NCBI GenBank assembly: GCA_022453515.1
Contig: JAJNNY010000082.1
Span: 1-64,000 of the forward strand
Direction: 5' to 3'
Length of the DNA stretch: 64,000 nucleotides
From: Astrocystis sublimbata
Taxonomy: Eukaryota; Ascomycota; Sordariomycetes; Xylariales; Xylariaceae
Part shown: piece after piece, positions 48,801 through 59,599 of the stretch
How the letters are laid out: every line of letters begins with the position of its first letter
How positions within the stretch are numbered: the first letter of the stretch is position 1
Notes under the pieces: generated by a model
Database searches by the model: none
What the model was told of the DNA's origin: nothing
The model's input: the letters and a program-made list of their open reading frames with translations, nothing else
Translations under genes and position numbers: made by a program

Positions 48801-51618
48801 GATCGAGTTCTCGGCCATCCGTAGGAAGCACTAAGTTAAGAGTCTGAGACATGCCACGAGCCCGGACGGTGGGAACTGGATTTTGGACGTTGATTTCTGA
48901 TGGTGGAGAAGTAGGCGCATGTGCTGAAGACGGTCGAGGCGCCGACTCGGATGGATTTGCGAGTCCGCGGTTGCCATGAACTGCCCCGGGTGACTGTGTT
49001 TGCGATCGGAGTGGTGGTACGAAGCCGGTTTCCCTTGAAGAGGGATGAGGGGGTACAGGCTGCGGTGTGTAGTTAGACAAGGACCGCTTGGGTGGTGAAA
49101 GAGGGTTTGACGGATGGATGCCCAGGGGCGGTGGCGTGTGGCCTACACGTGCGGGTGGGTATTTTGGTTCCATGGATATGCCCAGTCCTTTGGCAGCCAT
49201 ATTTGGCGATGACTCTAGCATTTGCTCTTCCTCCACCTCTTGTGTTGGTGGAAGTGAAGGCACTCTTGTCACACGATGGTCGTATTGGGATGAACCAGTT
49301 CGCAGCAGTGGAACACCATCCCCATTCACCGGGCTTGCGAGCTTGTTCTCGGCCTTTCCGTGAGATACTTCAAAATGAGCCAATGGACTGGAAGTTCTGG
49401 GCTGGTGAGGAAGTATTGGTGGAGGTACTGCGGAATAGCTACCGCTGGACGACCGAGAGTTCGGCGGTGCTGGCGAATACCGACTCGTAGAGGTTGTTGC
49501 GGGAACCATACCGTTAGCCCCGGGAGACTGGCCAGCAGGAGAGTACCGGCTGCCTACTGTAGAAGGGGGTTGAGACCTGCTGGGAGCATCGGCTTGCAAG
49601 ACTGCATATGGGCTGACACGTTCAGGGGCAACTAACCCAGCTACACTGGGATCCCGTGTCGGAGACAGATGAGATTGGGTTGTTGGCGATGCTGCGGGTG
49701 GGGGCATCAGTGGAGTGCTCAATGATGGCACTTGGGGAGGTGGCTTTGGTTGTCCATGAAGGTCTGGCAGGGTTGGAGAAGGATGGATCGCTTGTCGTGA
49801 TGAGGGACGAGGCCTGGACGCTACGGGTAGGTCTTCGAAGAAACTGCTAGATTTTGACTTGAGCTGAGGGGCAGGCTTCAATGCACCAAGACTTGACTGC
49901 TGATTGGAATGACTCGAGCTCGGAGGTGACAAGCTTGAAACTGACCCCCCCGAAGGTGGAGGTTGTGCATACATGCTAGCGTTTCTGGGTGGTAGATTTG
50001 ATGGAGGCGCTGGCGATGCAACATTCCCTCGAGGCAAAGGTTGCACGCTCGTTCGCCTCTTCGGCGGTTTAACGACCTCCATGGGTAGATCGTAAGGTGA
50101 CTGATAACCACCTTTCGACTTGGCAGCAAAGCTCTGGGCCTTGGGAATATCAGGCCTAGGAGGTGGCGAACCAAATCCCGTGGCTGGAGGGGCAATGCCC
50201 GAGGCGTAGAGCGGCTGTTGTTGCGCTATGGACGCTGGCCTATACGGATTCGGGGAAGTATGTGATTGTGGTTGAACCGCCCCTGGCGTGTAACGACCAT
50301 TGGGATTGGGGTGTGCAGGCTGCGTTTGTGAGGGCGGCGCCGCGGCTGGGGTTGGTACCTCTTCATCTTCCAGAAAGCCCTCGTCATCACTACCAAAGAT
50401 GTCGGCTGGGTCCAGCTCCTTCGACTCTGTAGTCGTATCCAGCAAAAAGCCGCCGTCGTCGTCGTCGTCATCGCCAAAGGCTGCTGCCCACTTGGCATCA
50501 ATGTCATCGGTACCAGTGGCAATCTTGGCACCTCCCTCTGGCGAATATACAGAGTCTCCATTCACACTTGTAGGATTTTGAGCGGGGGTGCCCGGATGAA
50601 CGTCTGCTGTCAAGTCCGAGGGTGCTAAGCCAGTATTTTGCCCAATCACCATAGTCGTAGACTTCCTCTGTAGAGAGTAGTCCTGCGGACCAGCTGGAGA
50701 AGTCCCGGGGTCGTCGTGTATCTGGGCAAAGAAATCGTCCCCTGCGTCGGCAGTCTCGTCCTGAGAGAAAAAGTCGACCGGGTCCGCTCCCATGTTCTTG
50801 ACTTCCGCGGCCGCGTTGGGCAAATGATGCTGAGGGATCAAGGGCAGTCCCTCCTCATAACGCGCGTCGGAGGCCTCTTCTTCGGCGCCTACCATTTCGC
50901 CGCCCATGGCGTTCTGGGGGTGACCGTCGTCCTCCCGGTGCGCGATCGCGCGCTCGGCCTCGAGCAAGCCTGCATCCTGCAGGCCAGAGGCAGTGGTCTC
51001 CACCTGAGGGCTCTCGGTTTCCAGCTCTTGCAATATCTCCTCGGCCTGGCTTGTGGGCGGATGGTGCGAGTATTGTTCGGCTAGTGGCGATTGCGCCTGG
51101 GGGACAACGGGAAAGGAGTTTGTTCTTTCAGTTTCGGGCATGAAACCAAAGGGGTCGGTTTCGGAACGCTCGAAATTCCATTCCGCGTCATCGTCATCGG
51201 CAAAGCTCACTTCGTGGGACACGGTACGAGCAAACGACATGGTGCTCAGGTGCTTCGATGCAGGAGCAGGAGCGGGAGCGGGAGCGGGGGGGTCCTCGAT
51301 GTCGTGTTCCTCGATGTCATCATACAGTATCGACCTCGCATCTTGGTTCGCTACTGGTGTTTGCGCCGATGCCTCGGCAGCCCACGAGGCAGTGGCAGGT
51401 TCTTCACTGTCTTCGTCGCTGTTGGACTCTACGGGCTGATTCGGGGGTTGGGATGCAAGGTCTTCTGCAGAGGGAGCGTGCTCGCTCGGAGAGCCAGTTG
51501 CGACATGCTGGTGGGATTCGTTTATGGCTGAGTTGTTGTTCTGGAAAGAAGCGTCGCCAGCGAGGGAATTCGGCCTCTTCGCCGGATGCCATGCTGAACT
51601 AGGCGTATCCGAGGCCAT
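45831..51618 (-). CDS. SEC16: SEC16 homolog, COPII coat assembly scaffold (best copy)
   Basis: SEC16 organises ER exit sites by binding COPII coat proteins at the ER membrane. Exon 1 is 51618-46446, the intron is 46445-46396 (50 nt, gtgagt, ctaac branch, cag) and exon 2 is 46395-45831. The expected product is about 1,912 aa. Residues 1-~920 are disordered and Pro/Ser-rich, with acidic clusters ([19 protein letters not shown]). The central conserved domain begins near 923 ([18 protein letters not shown]). The ACE1-type helical solenoid (about 1120-1420) contains [20 protein letters not shown]. Splicing restores the conserved C-terminal block [19 protein letters not shown] (1761-1779). There is one defect: a run of four T at 46222-46225 (five A in units 1 and 3) shifts the frame just after VNK, removing the last ~130 residues and the proper stop. 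I read this as a homopolymer consensus error. Function is established for the family; the copy's activity is inferred. Confidence 0.93.
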
Positions 51619-53010
51619 TATAATATCGAATTAAACAGGGTCGAGAAGAGGAAAGAAAGGCTGCGCGAGGGGCAGATGGCATCAGTGTAGTCTCGCACCC
51701 CGAGGTCCTGCGCGCGCACGTCAGTACTGTATGCAGCATTCTACGCGCTGCCTTCGGCATCGTGCGCAACGGATGAGCAGCAAGTACTGCAAGTACTGCA
51801 AGTACTGACTGCAGCAGTGAGTAGCACGAGCCGCGAGCGAGCGCAATAGGGGCCACGACGTGGAATGAGGGCGGAGATGACCACTCACAAAATGTATACA
51901 GAGTTAATGGAGGGATTGAAACTTTTACTATTACAAGGCGTGATCCGATATGGTCGCAGCAAACACGCGATGCTCGGTCACGCTTGTTGCGAATGAGTAC
52001 CGAATAGACTGGTAAAGCGGCATTGGAGCAGCGATGAGGCAAAGTTGGCTTGATCAGTTGCCAGCAAATGAGCTGCGACGAGAGACGGGTTGCGCGCCAT
52101 CAATCTCCGTCGGCCAGAGGCTTAGGTGCCTAGGCAGGTAAGTAGGTACCTCCCTAGCACCCGTGGGCCGTGGCTCCATGCGGGCATGCCGTGTCATTTC
52201 CAACCTTGATACAGTCCGCTTGGCACAGCAGAGACAGTGTGCAGCATCGTCTCGAACACAGTATTATGACCCGAAACATCCCTACAAAGTTCATCTACCT
52301 ACTGCAGCCCGTCGTGCGCATCGGCATATACGGGCTCGACGGGCTACTAAGTAGGTTGGTACGCAGCACAGTGCCATACATACACATGAATGTACCTACC
52401 TAGGTTAGTACTGAAGTAAAACCCAACTAATGGTCAGTTCTGAACACCTAAGCTTTTAGCCATCTCTGGCCCTGCAGCAAGACTTCCATACTATGACATC
52501 AGCGCGGATCTTTAGCCTGCTAAGTAGGTACGGTACCGACTAGGATCTAAATATAGGTTATGTCCACTAACTTCGAGGTTGGAGAGTATTCGACATGCTC
52601 ATACTACCTAGGTAGATACCTAGGTATATAGGTACCTACCTCAACAATGCATACAACTCAGTACCCGCAAGCAAGCGCCAAGGTGCAGTATGTAACTCAA
52701 GTACTCGACCATGCTTAATGGCCATTAAGTGGCAGGTACCTTATACGAAGGCAGCATGTACGAGAAGAACTTGCAGTTATGAAAGGATGGCAGGATGTAT
52801 CATGCATGTATTCTGGGCGTTGCAACTCAAATTGAACGAGTCTGATTCAAGATGGAGCCGCATTGCAATGTTGCAAAATCCAACTCGATATGAGCTTGGT
52901 CCGCTTGGCTAAATGACTAATAGAACAATACTCCGCAAAAGGTCGATTGCCCTTAAGCTGCTAACCGATGGGTATACCAGAACGCCTTTCCACATGCCTA
53001 TGCAACAATT
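51619..53010. promoter_or_regulatory. KIN17-SEC16 intergenic region, unit 4
   Basis: Mirror of 30807-32198: SEC16 promoter side with three gcaagtact repeats near 51781-51808 and several cctaggtagg-type palindromes (about 52128-52151, 52394-52405 and 52606-52641). No supportable gene. Confidence 0.5.
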
Positions 53011-54165
53011 TTAGGTCCTCTGGCGCTTGCTAGAGAGTCCCTCGAAACTCGAGCTGCCGCGGGATCGCTTCCGCTCGAGCTCCTCCTTCATGATCCGCTC
53101 CGCCTCGCTCATCTTCTTCGGCTGTTCAAACACCGAACCCTTCTTCTGCCCGCCAGCCAAGGCGTTCTTCTTTGCAGCTGCGAACACGTTTTTGGTCTGC
53201 GGTTTCGCCGTCATTTTCATGGTTATGGGACCTGGTTTCGTCGTAGGAGCCGAGGCAGACACAAGCCCAGCAGCTTGTGCGACATCCGGAATCCGCGTAT
53301 TCGCGCCCGTCAAATCTGTCGTGTCGGTCAAAGCCGGCGCTGCCGTAAAAGCTATTTCCGACTGCGCAGGAACAGTGGGCTTCAATCCAAAGGAAAGCTT
53401 AACTTTTTCGCCTTCTTGGCGTGACAGACCATTAGTCGGGGCCTCCTCCCTGTCGTTGTCGTCGTCTTCCTGCTCCCGTGTAGCAACATACTTCTTCGCG
53501 CGACGGATCTGTTCTCGGATCATCCGCTGCTCGCGCTCTTCGTCTCCCTTGTCCTGCATCTCCTTCCGGCGCACAGCTTCCTTCCGGCGTAGCGCTTCGG
53601 GCGAATCGTCTATCCAAGCAATGTGTATTCCCTTGTCTGTCTCCTCAACCCTACACAACCCCTCTCTGCCGAGGTATTTCGCGAATTCGGTCAAGCTGGG
53701 CCACCGCGTAGCGTTCATATGTATGTGTTCCTGAGAGCGTGTCCGTTAGTTGTGGTCAGAAAGTTTGATGCCGGAAAGATCGTGACCTACCTTGTTCGCG
53801 ATAAATGTCTGGTAAAACTGGTTGATCTGGACGCTCTTCTCGCCATGACTCGTGCGCAACAATTGAATGAAGCTTTGGCGAAATTGGTTGGAGTAGTCTT
53901 CAATGTGTTTTTTGGTGTCCTCGCCGACGAGTAGCATCGCCCGAACATGGCTTTCGCTCATAGTACTAAACAAGTCCGATCAGTGCTATTCCAAAAATCG
54001 CACAAGGTGTAGAAGAATTGAAGGCTCGTACTGTTGCTTGTATCCATTTTCATCCCTCATTTGCCGCTCGCACACCTGGCAGTAAAAGCGCAACCGTTGC
54101 AACCCCTTCATCTTCATCCTCTTCGCCAAATCCTGTCTAGACCCAGCATCGTGTTTTTTGGTCAT
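53011..54165 (-). CDS. KIN17: KIN17-like nucleic-acid-binding protein, unit 4 copy
   Basis: Intact: exon 1 54165-54032, intron 54031-53966, exon 2 53965-53791, intron 53790-53731, exon 3 53730-53011. Same 342-aa protein as the unit 3 reference. As the copy next to unique flank, it is the likely ancestral locus. Confidence 0.92.
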
Positions 54166-55227
54166 CTTGACGAGTGGAAGAGCTCGCGCTTATGCAGTTT
54201 CGGCAGTGTGCTTTGACTGAGTTCAACAACGGGTGATGCTGCATGGCATGTGGAAGAACTCAGGGCGAACTGGCGGCTGAGGCCAAGGTTGACTTACCTT
54301 ACGTAAACGAGGGAGGCGGCAATTTCCGATAGAAGCTTATCTTATCTGCCTACCTAGGTAGGTACCAACTAGGTATGGGGCAGTCGTATCAGCTGGCGAG
54401 GCGAGCATGCTACCTAGGCCCCTAGGTACACTAGCGAGGGGGGGGGGGGGTTCTGTGACATGATGTCAGGCATGGTTATAGGCTCTGTGACTATCCCCTA
54501 AAATCTAAGACCATATCTAACCTTCGTAACAATCTCTATAGCTGTTATATACTAGGTACTATATTTTAGCTAGAAATAGTATCCCGTACGTTATAGGCTC
54601 TAGCCCGAGACTATTACTAAGCTAATTATAGCCTAGAGATCGTTATAGAGCCTAGAGATCTAGTCGCTTTTAAAAATCATATTGGATTCTAGAGACTGTC
54701 CCTTATAGGGTAGACTTGCGTAAACTATTTACAGAAAAAGTTACGGCATGCACCTTTGCAGACCTTGACATAGCCATCCCATGCCGTAAGGTGCTTTGCC
54801 AGACCGCCAGCCCTTGACAGTGCCATGCCACTGCCAGTCACGTGACCTTATCGATAGAGGGGCTAGCCCACACACTTACTGTATTTAGTGGGATCTGCCT
54901 TACGGCTGATCCTTCCCTTCCTTTTTACTTCCTTAACTGTAGATCTTAGTACAATATATCACATATAGCTGGAGCCCTGTCTCTTCGTGAGTGTGACGAG
55001 TGCAACAGAAAATACGTACGAAGAATTAGAATAATAGAAACAGAAAGTACATTGAACTTAGGCACTTAGAGAGATTCTTTTATCTATAGCTGTAACTCTA
55101 TTCCCGCTTTTTTTTATACTTTATATATATATATATACATTAGCGCGCGCCCCTAGGACTGGATTAGAGCCTTCGGAGCCTTACGCCTTAGGATTGGATC
55201 GGTGTTTACCCCTTAGGACTGGATTAG
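54166..55227. other. AT-rich repeat-like block upstream of KIN17, unit 4
   Basis: Mirror of 28595-29651: ctaggtagg palindromes near 54351-54365, a G homopolymer near 54438-54450, TA-rich sequence, a CACGTG palindrome near 54840-54845, and a (TA)n tract near 55120-55137. No gene. Confidence 0.5.
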
Positions 55228-55643
55228 TGTAACAACTGCTCTATCCTTAACACGGAGTATAGGGTAGAGTAGGGGTCTTAGTGGTTTCTTGTTCCTAGGG
55301 ATAAGGGCTTAGCTTATACAAAGGAGGCGCTGTGCAATATATCGTTCACTAAGTCGTCAGGAGGTTTCTCCCATACAATTCCAAGAAGTAAATGTATGCT
55401 TAGATTGAATAGTGAAGTAAGGAAAGACTAGATACATAGGAGTGCCGTCGTGGCTATATAGTATTTCCTTCCTTTATACAACTGTTGGATCACTGTTCCC
55501 TTCGTGATCCCCGTGGGTCTTCGTCACGTGACCTCTTCTTTCCGCATATGCATTTATCCATGACAGGGTCCTGTCTATCCCCGCGTGAGTATGCTTTTGC
55601 GCTAGGCCTCTCCAACTGGTCCGAACGTTGTTGGTCCGTAACA
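55228..55643 (-). mobile_element. Solo LTR, unit 4 copy
   Basis: 416 bases, mirror of 28174-28589, with attag target duplications at 55223-55227 and 55644-55648. Presumably the original insertion. Confidence 0.82.
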
Positions 55644-55666
55644 ATTAGCTGTCTAGATTAAATTAG

Positions 55667-55720
55667 ACTAGCCTACTTGTAGGGACTAGCCTACTTATAG
55701 GGACTGGCCTACTTGTAGGG
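55667..55720. repeat. 18-bp minisatellite, three copies, unit 4
   Basis: Same three-copy array as 27251-27304, 24 bases from the LTR target duplication. Confidence 0.8.
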
Positions 55721-56076
55721 ACTAGCAAGACTAGCGGGACTAATAGGTGTCACAACGGTGCAATTCGCGAGGCCGAACAGTATTCCCAAGGAACACATAC
55801 TAATATTAGGTTAAAGTAGGAAGGAAGGTTCGAGGGTCTGAATCCCGTAGTCCAGCCTTATCTACCTAGTATGGTGTGTGGGGTCTAGAATACAGGCAGG
55901 TGGCATGCCAGCCCCAAGCTCCCTAGCGTCTGCGTGGCAGCTATAGATCACGTGACCTAGATCACATGATCCACAATACGGCTACTCCGTAACTATAGGC
56001 TACTTATACCTAGGTAAGTATAGGTGAGTAGGTATAAGCAAGTAAGTATAAGTAAGTGTATAGATTTTAAGTATAA

Positions 56077-57721
56077 GTAAATAGGTATATACTATAAAAA
56101 GAACAGTATATTTATATAAATAAATATTTCTTTAAACATATATAGCTATAGCTCAAAATTACATCAAATCTAATATTATATTAAAACTCTAGGATTGTTT
56201 CAAACCTAACATTATTTCGAGTAAGAAATTATTAAAAACTGTTTACTAATCTAAAATCATGTTAAAGACCTAAGATTATGCCCGGCATCATATCACAGGA
56301 CCCCTATCCCACGCTAGTATAGGTGACTACCTAGTGCCTATAGATGCCCTACTCACCTGAAGCTCGTACCTGGCGAGCCCCGCCACTTCGTATCTTTCGG
56401 CTTATGATTGCTCAGTTTTAAACTACCCATGTAACTGGTATCATGCGGATGCAAAGCGACATACTTTGCCTGTTCTTTGATCATTGATAATGAAAATTAA
56501 GAAAGTCTTAAGAAAAAAACGAACTAGGACATACACAAGCAAGTACTACAGCAGTCAACTCCGAAGTAGCAGTGTTTCGAGACCCGCAGTTAGGCATGGG
56601 TGAAGGAATATATATATATACCTGTTTATTTTGCGTCTGGGGAGACGGCGCGGACTACGCGTGCTGTGGTTTCGTCGCATTGGTTTAAAAGCTAGGCCTG
56701 CTTAATACCAGGTACAAGCAGAAGCATACCTATAGAGATTCGCTCGAATCTATAATAATGAGCAGAAGAAGGCGTAGTTAACCAACCCCCAATCCCTGCC
56801 AAGGTAGCTGGCTAGATCAGATTTCCAAGTTATCTCAAGCCTATGGAGATCAATGAGGAGACACTTTGCAAGCATTACTTACCTATTGTTGCAACGAGGT
56901 AATAAAAGCTATAGCAACGTGAGTCAAGATACCCAGGTGGTCTTCTCGATACGCTATTGTTTGCTTGCTGAGGACTCCAGGGCTCTGATCACTCTCTTCG
57001 AACCCACTCCGCACGTTCAAGTGGCAAGAACGAGCACAAAGCTCCTCATTAGCGATGATAAGCGGATCTTACTGGCAGATTATTGTATTTACTATCAGAA
57101 AACTCGGTTTCTGTCGAGCGTCGTATCGATTCTCGTAACTTTTCACTTGGTAGGGAAATCGAATGAATCTCAATGCATTCTCTCCTTTTAAGATAGCTAT
57201 ATTGTGCTTATATGCAAGCCTTGCATGTCGATACAAAGCCGGCAGGAGCGTCTAGAGTGGCCTTATATACGCCGAATCGCTGCTAATAGCTGCAGATATC
57301 TATCTAAATTACAAGCCCAGCGTGTCTTTGGACAAGAGGCAAAAGAGAGCAATACATGAGATATGACTAGTTCTATGCCAAAAACACGTTTTTGATTGGC
57401 ATGCCCATTCATTGGATACTACGGACCAACCCTAGCAATTAGTAGGCATACCAAGCAATATAACCGAGATACGAGAAGACTGGCTGGTAATCTATCATAC
57501 GGCTAACATCGCCTCCTTTTATTCGGTGTCTTCTATCCTCAACCTTGTGCATTATCCTCGCTCCGGTGATCGTACCCTATATTGTATAAAACATGCAAAC
57601 AAAATGGGGTTGAGGCGTCTTTTCCAAAAAAGGGTAAAGCATGTTTAGACAGGTAGGTCATGATGTCGGAGAACAGGGGTGTGCATCTTATGTTTTACCC
57701 CGGGCTTTTGAAGCACATGTT
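56077..57721. other. AT-rich, gene-poor single-copy flank
   Basis: About 1.6 kb without a supportable gene, followed by the 3' end of the aspartokinase gene. The first 75 bases are also found inverted at centre 2. Around 56275-56400 the sequence resembles, with many changes, the block at 29345-29440 of the repeated unit (shared atgcc.g.catcat.tcaca core followed by a C-rich run and cgctagt). A short (TA)n tract lies near 56610-56620. A 112-codon plus-strand frame (56853-57191) has no recognisable motif. Confidence 0.5.
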
Positions 57722-59599
57722 TCACTCTAGAAAGGTGAATAGATTTGTATGCAATATGTTCATGGCTCTCGTAGCTTCTCTTGCCTCAATCACGCAGGAG
57801 ATGTTGATTTCGCTAGCACCTGAGGGATGATTTGTTACTAATAAAACTTCAGTATGAGCACTGGGTGCACTGACCTTGTGATATCATCTCGATGTTGACA
57901 TTGTGCTCGCCTAGAGTCGAGAACATACGGCCCGCAATACCAATCATGTTCTTCATCTCTGCCCCAACAAGACTCAGTATAGTCATGTCGGTCAGTATGC
58001 TGACGTCTCCGGACTCTTCTAGTTCTTCTTTCGCCTGTTCGAACTGGTGCACAGACGAACTAGCCTGATGAATGGCCATAGAGACATGAACCTCGCTTGT
58101 GGAAATGAGATCTACAGATATCCTGTGATTGTTGAGGATCGAAAACACCTTGGCAAAGAAGCCATGAGATATCGAGCGCTTATTCGAGTGCACGTTGATG
58201 ACCGTAATGTTGTCTTTGATAGTAACGGCGGTTGGGCGTTTCGGAGTTCTCCGCAAGGATGCGGCTGACGGCCGAGACCGCCTGATCTGTTGCGCTGGAG
58301 ACTGGACCAGATCGGGAACAACAATGGTGCCGCTCCCTCGAGGGTTTTTAACGTTCTTGATGCGTATGGGTATGGGCGGGTCCGCTTTGATCACTTGATC
58401 CATGGTCAGATGGTGAATGACTTCGGAGCCATAGAAAGTCAGCTCGGCGGCTTCGGAGGGCGTAATCGAGCTCAGCAGACGTGCCGTCGGGACTTTTGTC
58501 GGGTCAGCAGTAAAGATGCCATCTACTTCTTTCCATACTTGTAGCTCATCCGCGTTGAGTCCGACTGCCACTAATGCGGCACACAAGTCTGTGTAGCCTC
58601 GCCCGATATCTCCGTCCATCAGACTGCCAGGGACATTGCCGAAAAAGCCGGTGATGACCGGTACGCGGTCAACACAAGCGTGTATCCTCTTTCGAAAAAT
58701 AGCCGCGGCGTCCTTGAAGAAAGCCGGGCTGAGGCGGTCTGTGCTGTCGTAATGCAAGACATCCGACATATCAACGTATTCGGCGTCCACGTTCTGGGTG
58801 AAGTGTCAGCGTCGGTCGACCATCTTGGTGCTCTCGGGTGTACCCACGTGATCCTGCAATATCGCCGTCATGAATCTGCAACTCAACTTTTCGCCGAAGC
58901 CAATGACACGGTCCTTCGACCTCGCATTGACCTCGAGGTTGAAGCGCTTCGCGGCTACAATGTAGTCTATCAACTCCTGGCAGTCATCTCTGATGCCGTC
59001 GCACACCTGGCCCTGTAGTTCGGGGTTGCTGACCGAGTCCCGGGCGGCGGAGAGGTGCTCATCGCATATTTCTCGAATGGTGATCTTGGCGTCTTCGACA
59101 ATTTCGTGCTTTATGACTTCGTTGTTGGTTGCAGCGGCCACATTGCGCAGCTTCTCGTAAATCTCGAGCAACCTGTTGAGAGCGTTCAAAGCGAATTAGC
59201 GAGGTGCCGGACGATTGTTTCCGTGCCGCAGGCCAGCAGTGTGAGGCCGGGCGTGCTCTCGGCGACTCACCGACTCGTCGTGCCCGTCGTCTTCTTGCCC
59301 GAGCTACGTGCCGAACAGACAACGGCAATCTTGTGGGAGGACAGGTTCGCGCTGCGTCTCGAGGATCAGCAAAGCACATAGCACATAGCACGGTTGGCAA
59401 GAGCGCGGGCTTACCGTACAATGTCGCGAGCGATCTATATGCGATGTCGGGCCGGGGTCAGTCGCATGCGCGCATGGAGGAACGGGTCGAAGGGGGCACC
59501 GACATTACGTGGGAACTTGCCAACACTTGTACCGCCAAACTTCTGCACAATCCAGCCTTGCGCGATTGTGTTGCTTCCGGCGGCGCCCTCGGCAGCCAT
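57722..59599 (-). CDS. HOM3: Aspartokinase (aspartate kinase), six exons
   Basis: Phosphorylates L-aspartate, the first committed step to threonine, methionine and isoleucine in fungi. Exons: 59599-59504, 59434-59415 (only 20 nt), 59351-59271, 59172-58848, 58793-57875 and 57819-57722, giving 512 aa, close to the usual fungal length. The splices restore the catalytic start WIVQKFGGTSVGKF (16-29), then DIVRANLSSHKIAVVCSARS, and further on GFGEKLSCRFM, DGDIGRGYTDLCAA and GSEVIHHLTMDQ. Two C-terminal ACT domains follow, at about 370-440 (ITVINVHSNKRSISHG) and 445-510 (ILSLVGAEMKNMIGIAG). These are the feedback (threonine) control region in known fungal enzymes. The intron 1 donor (gtcggt) is atypical but needed for frame; its branch site is ctgac. 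The other introns have ordinary fungal signals. Cytosolic; no targeting peptide is evident. Confidence 0.95.

Larger units (their letters stand above)
41905..56152 (-). repeat. Unit 4: reverse copy continuous with the single-copy flank
   Basis: Reverse copy with tRNA-Val, the orphan gene, SEC16, KIN17 and solo LTR. It is the cleanest unit, and its right end runs without a break into unique sequence, so it probably has the native arrangement. Similarity to the other units ends at about 56152, where the centre 2 spacer match stops. Confidence 0.92.

Noticed and set aside
1..56152. Giant transposon (Starship-like) or plasmid with terminal inverted repeats
   Set aside because: No tyrosine recombinase captain, transposase or replication gene is present, and the inverted copies are whole housekeeping segments rather than element termini.
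56853..57191. 112-codon frame in the AT-rich flank
   Set aside because: Single isolated frame without recognisable domain or intron signals in gene-poor DNA; not enough support.
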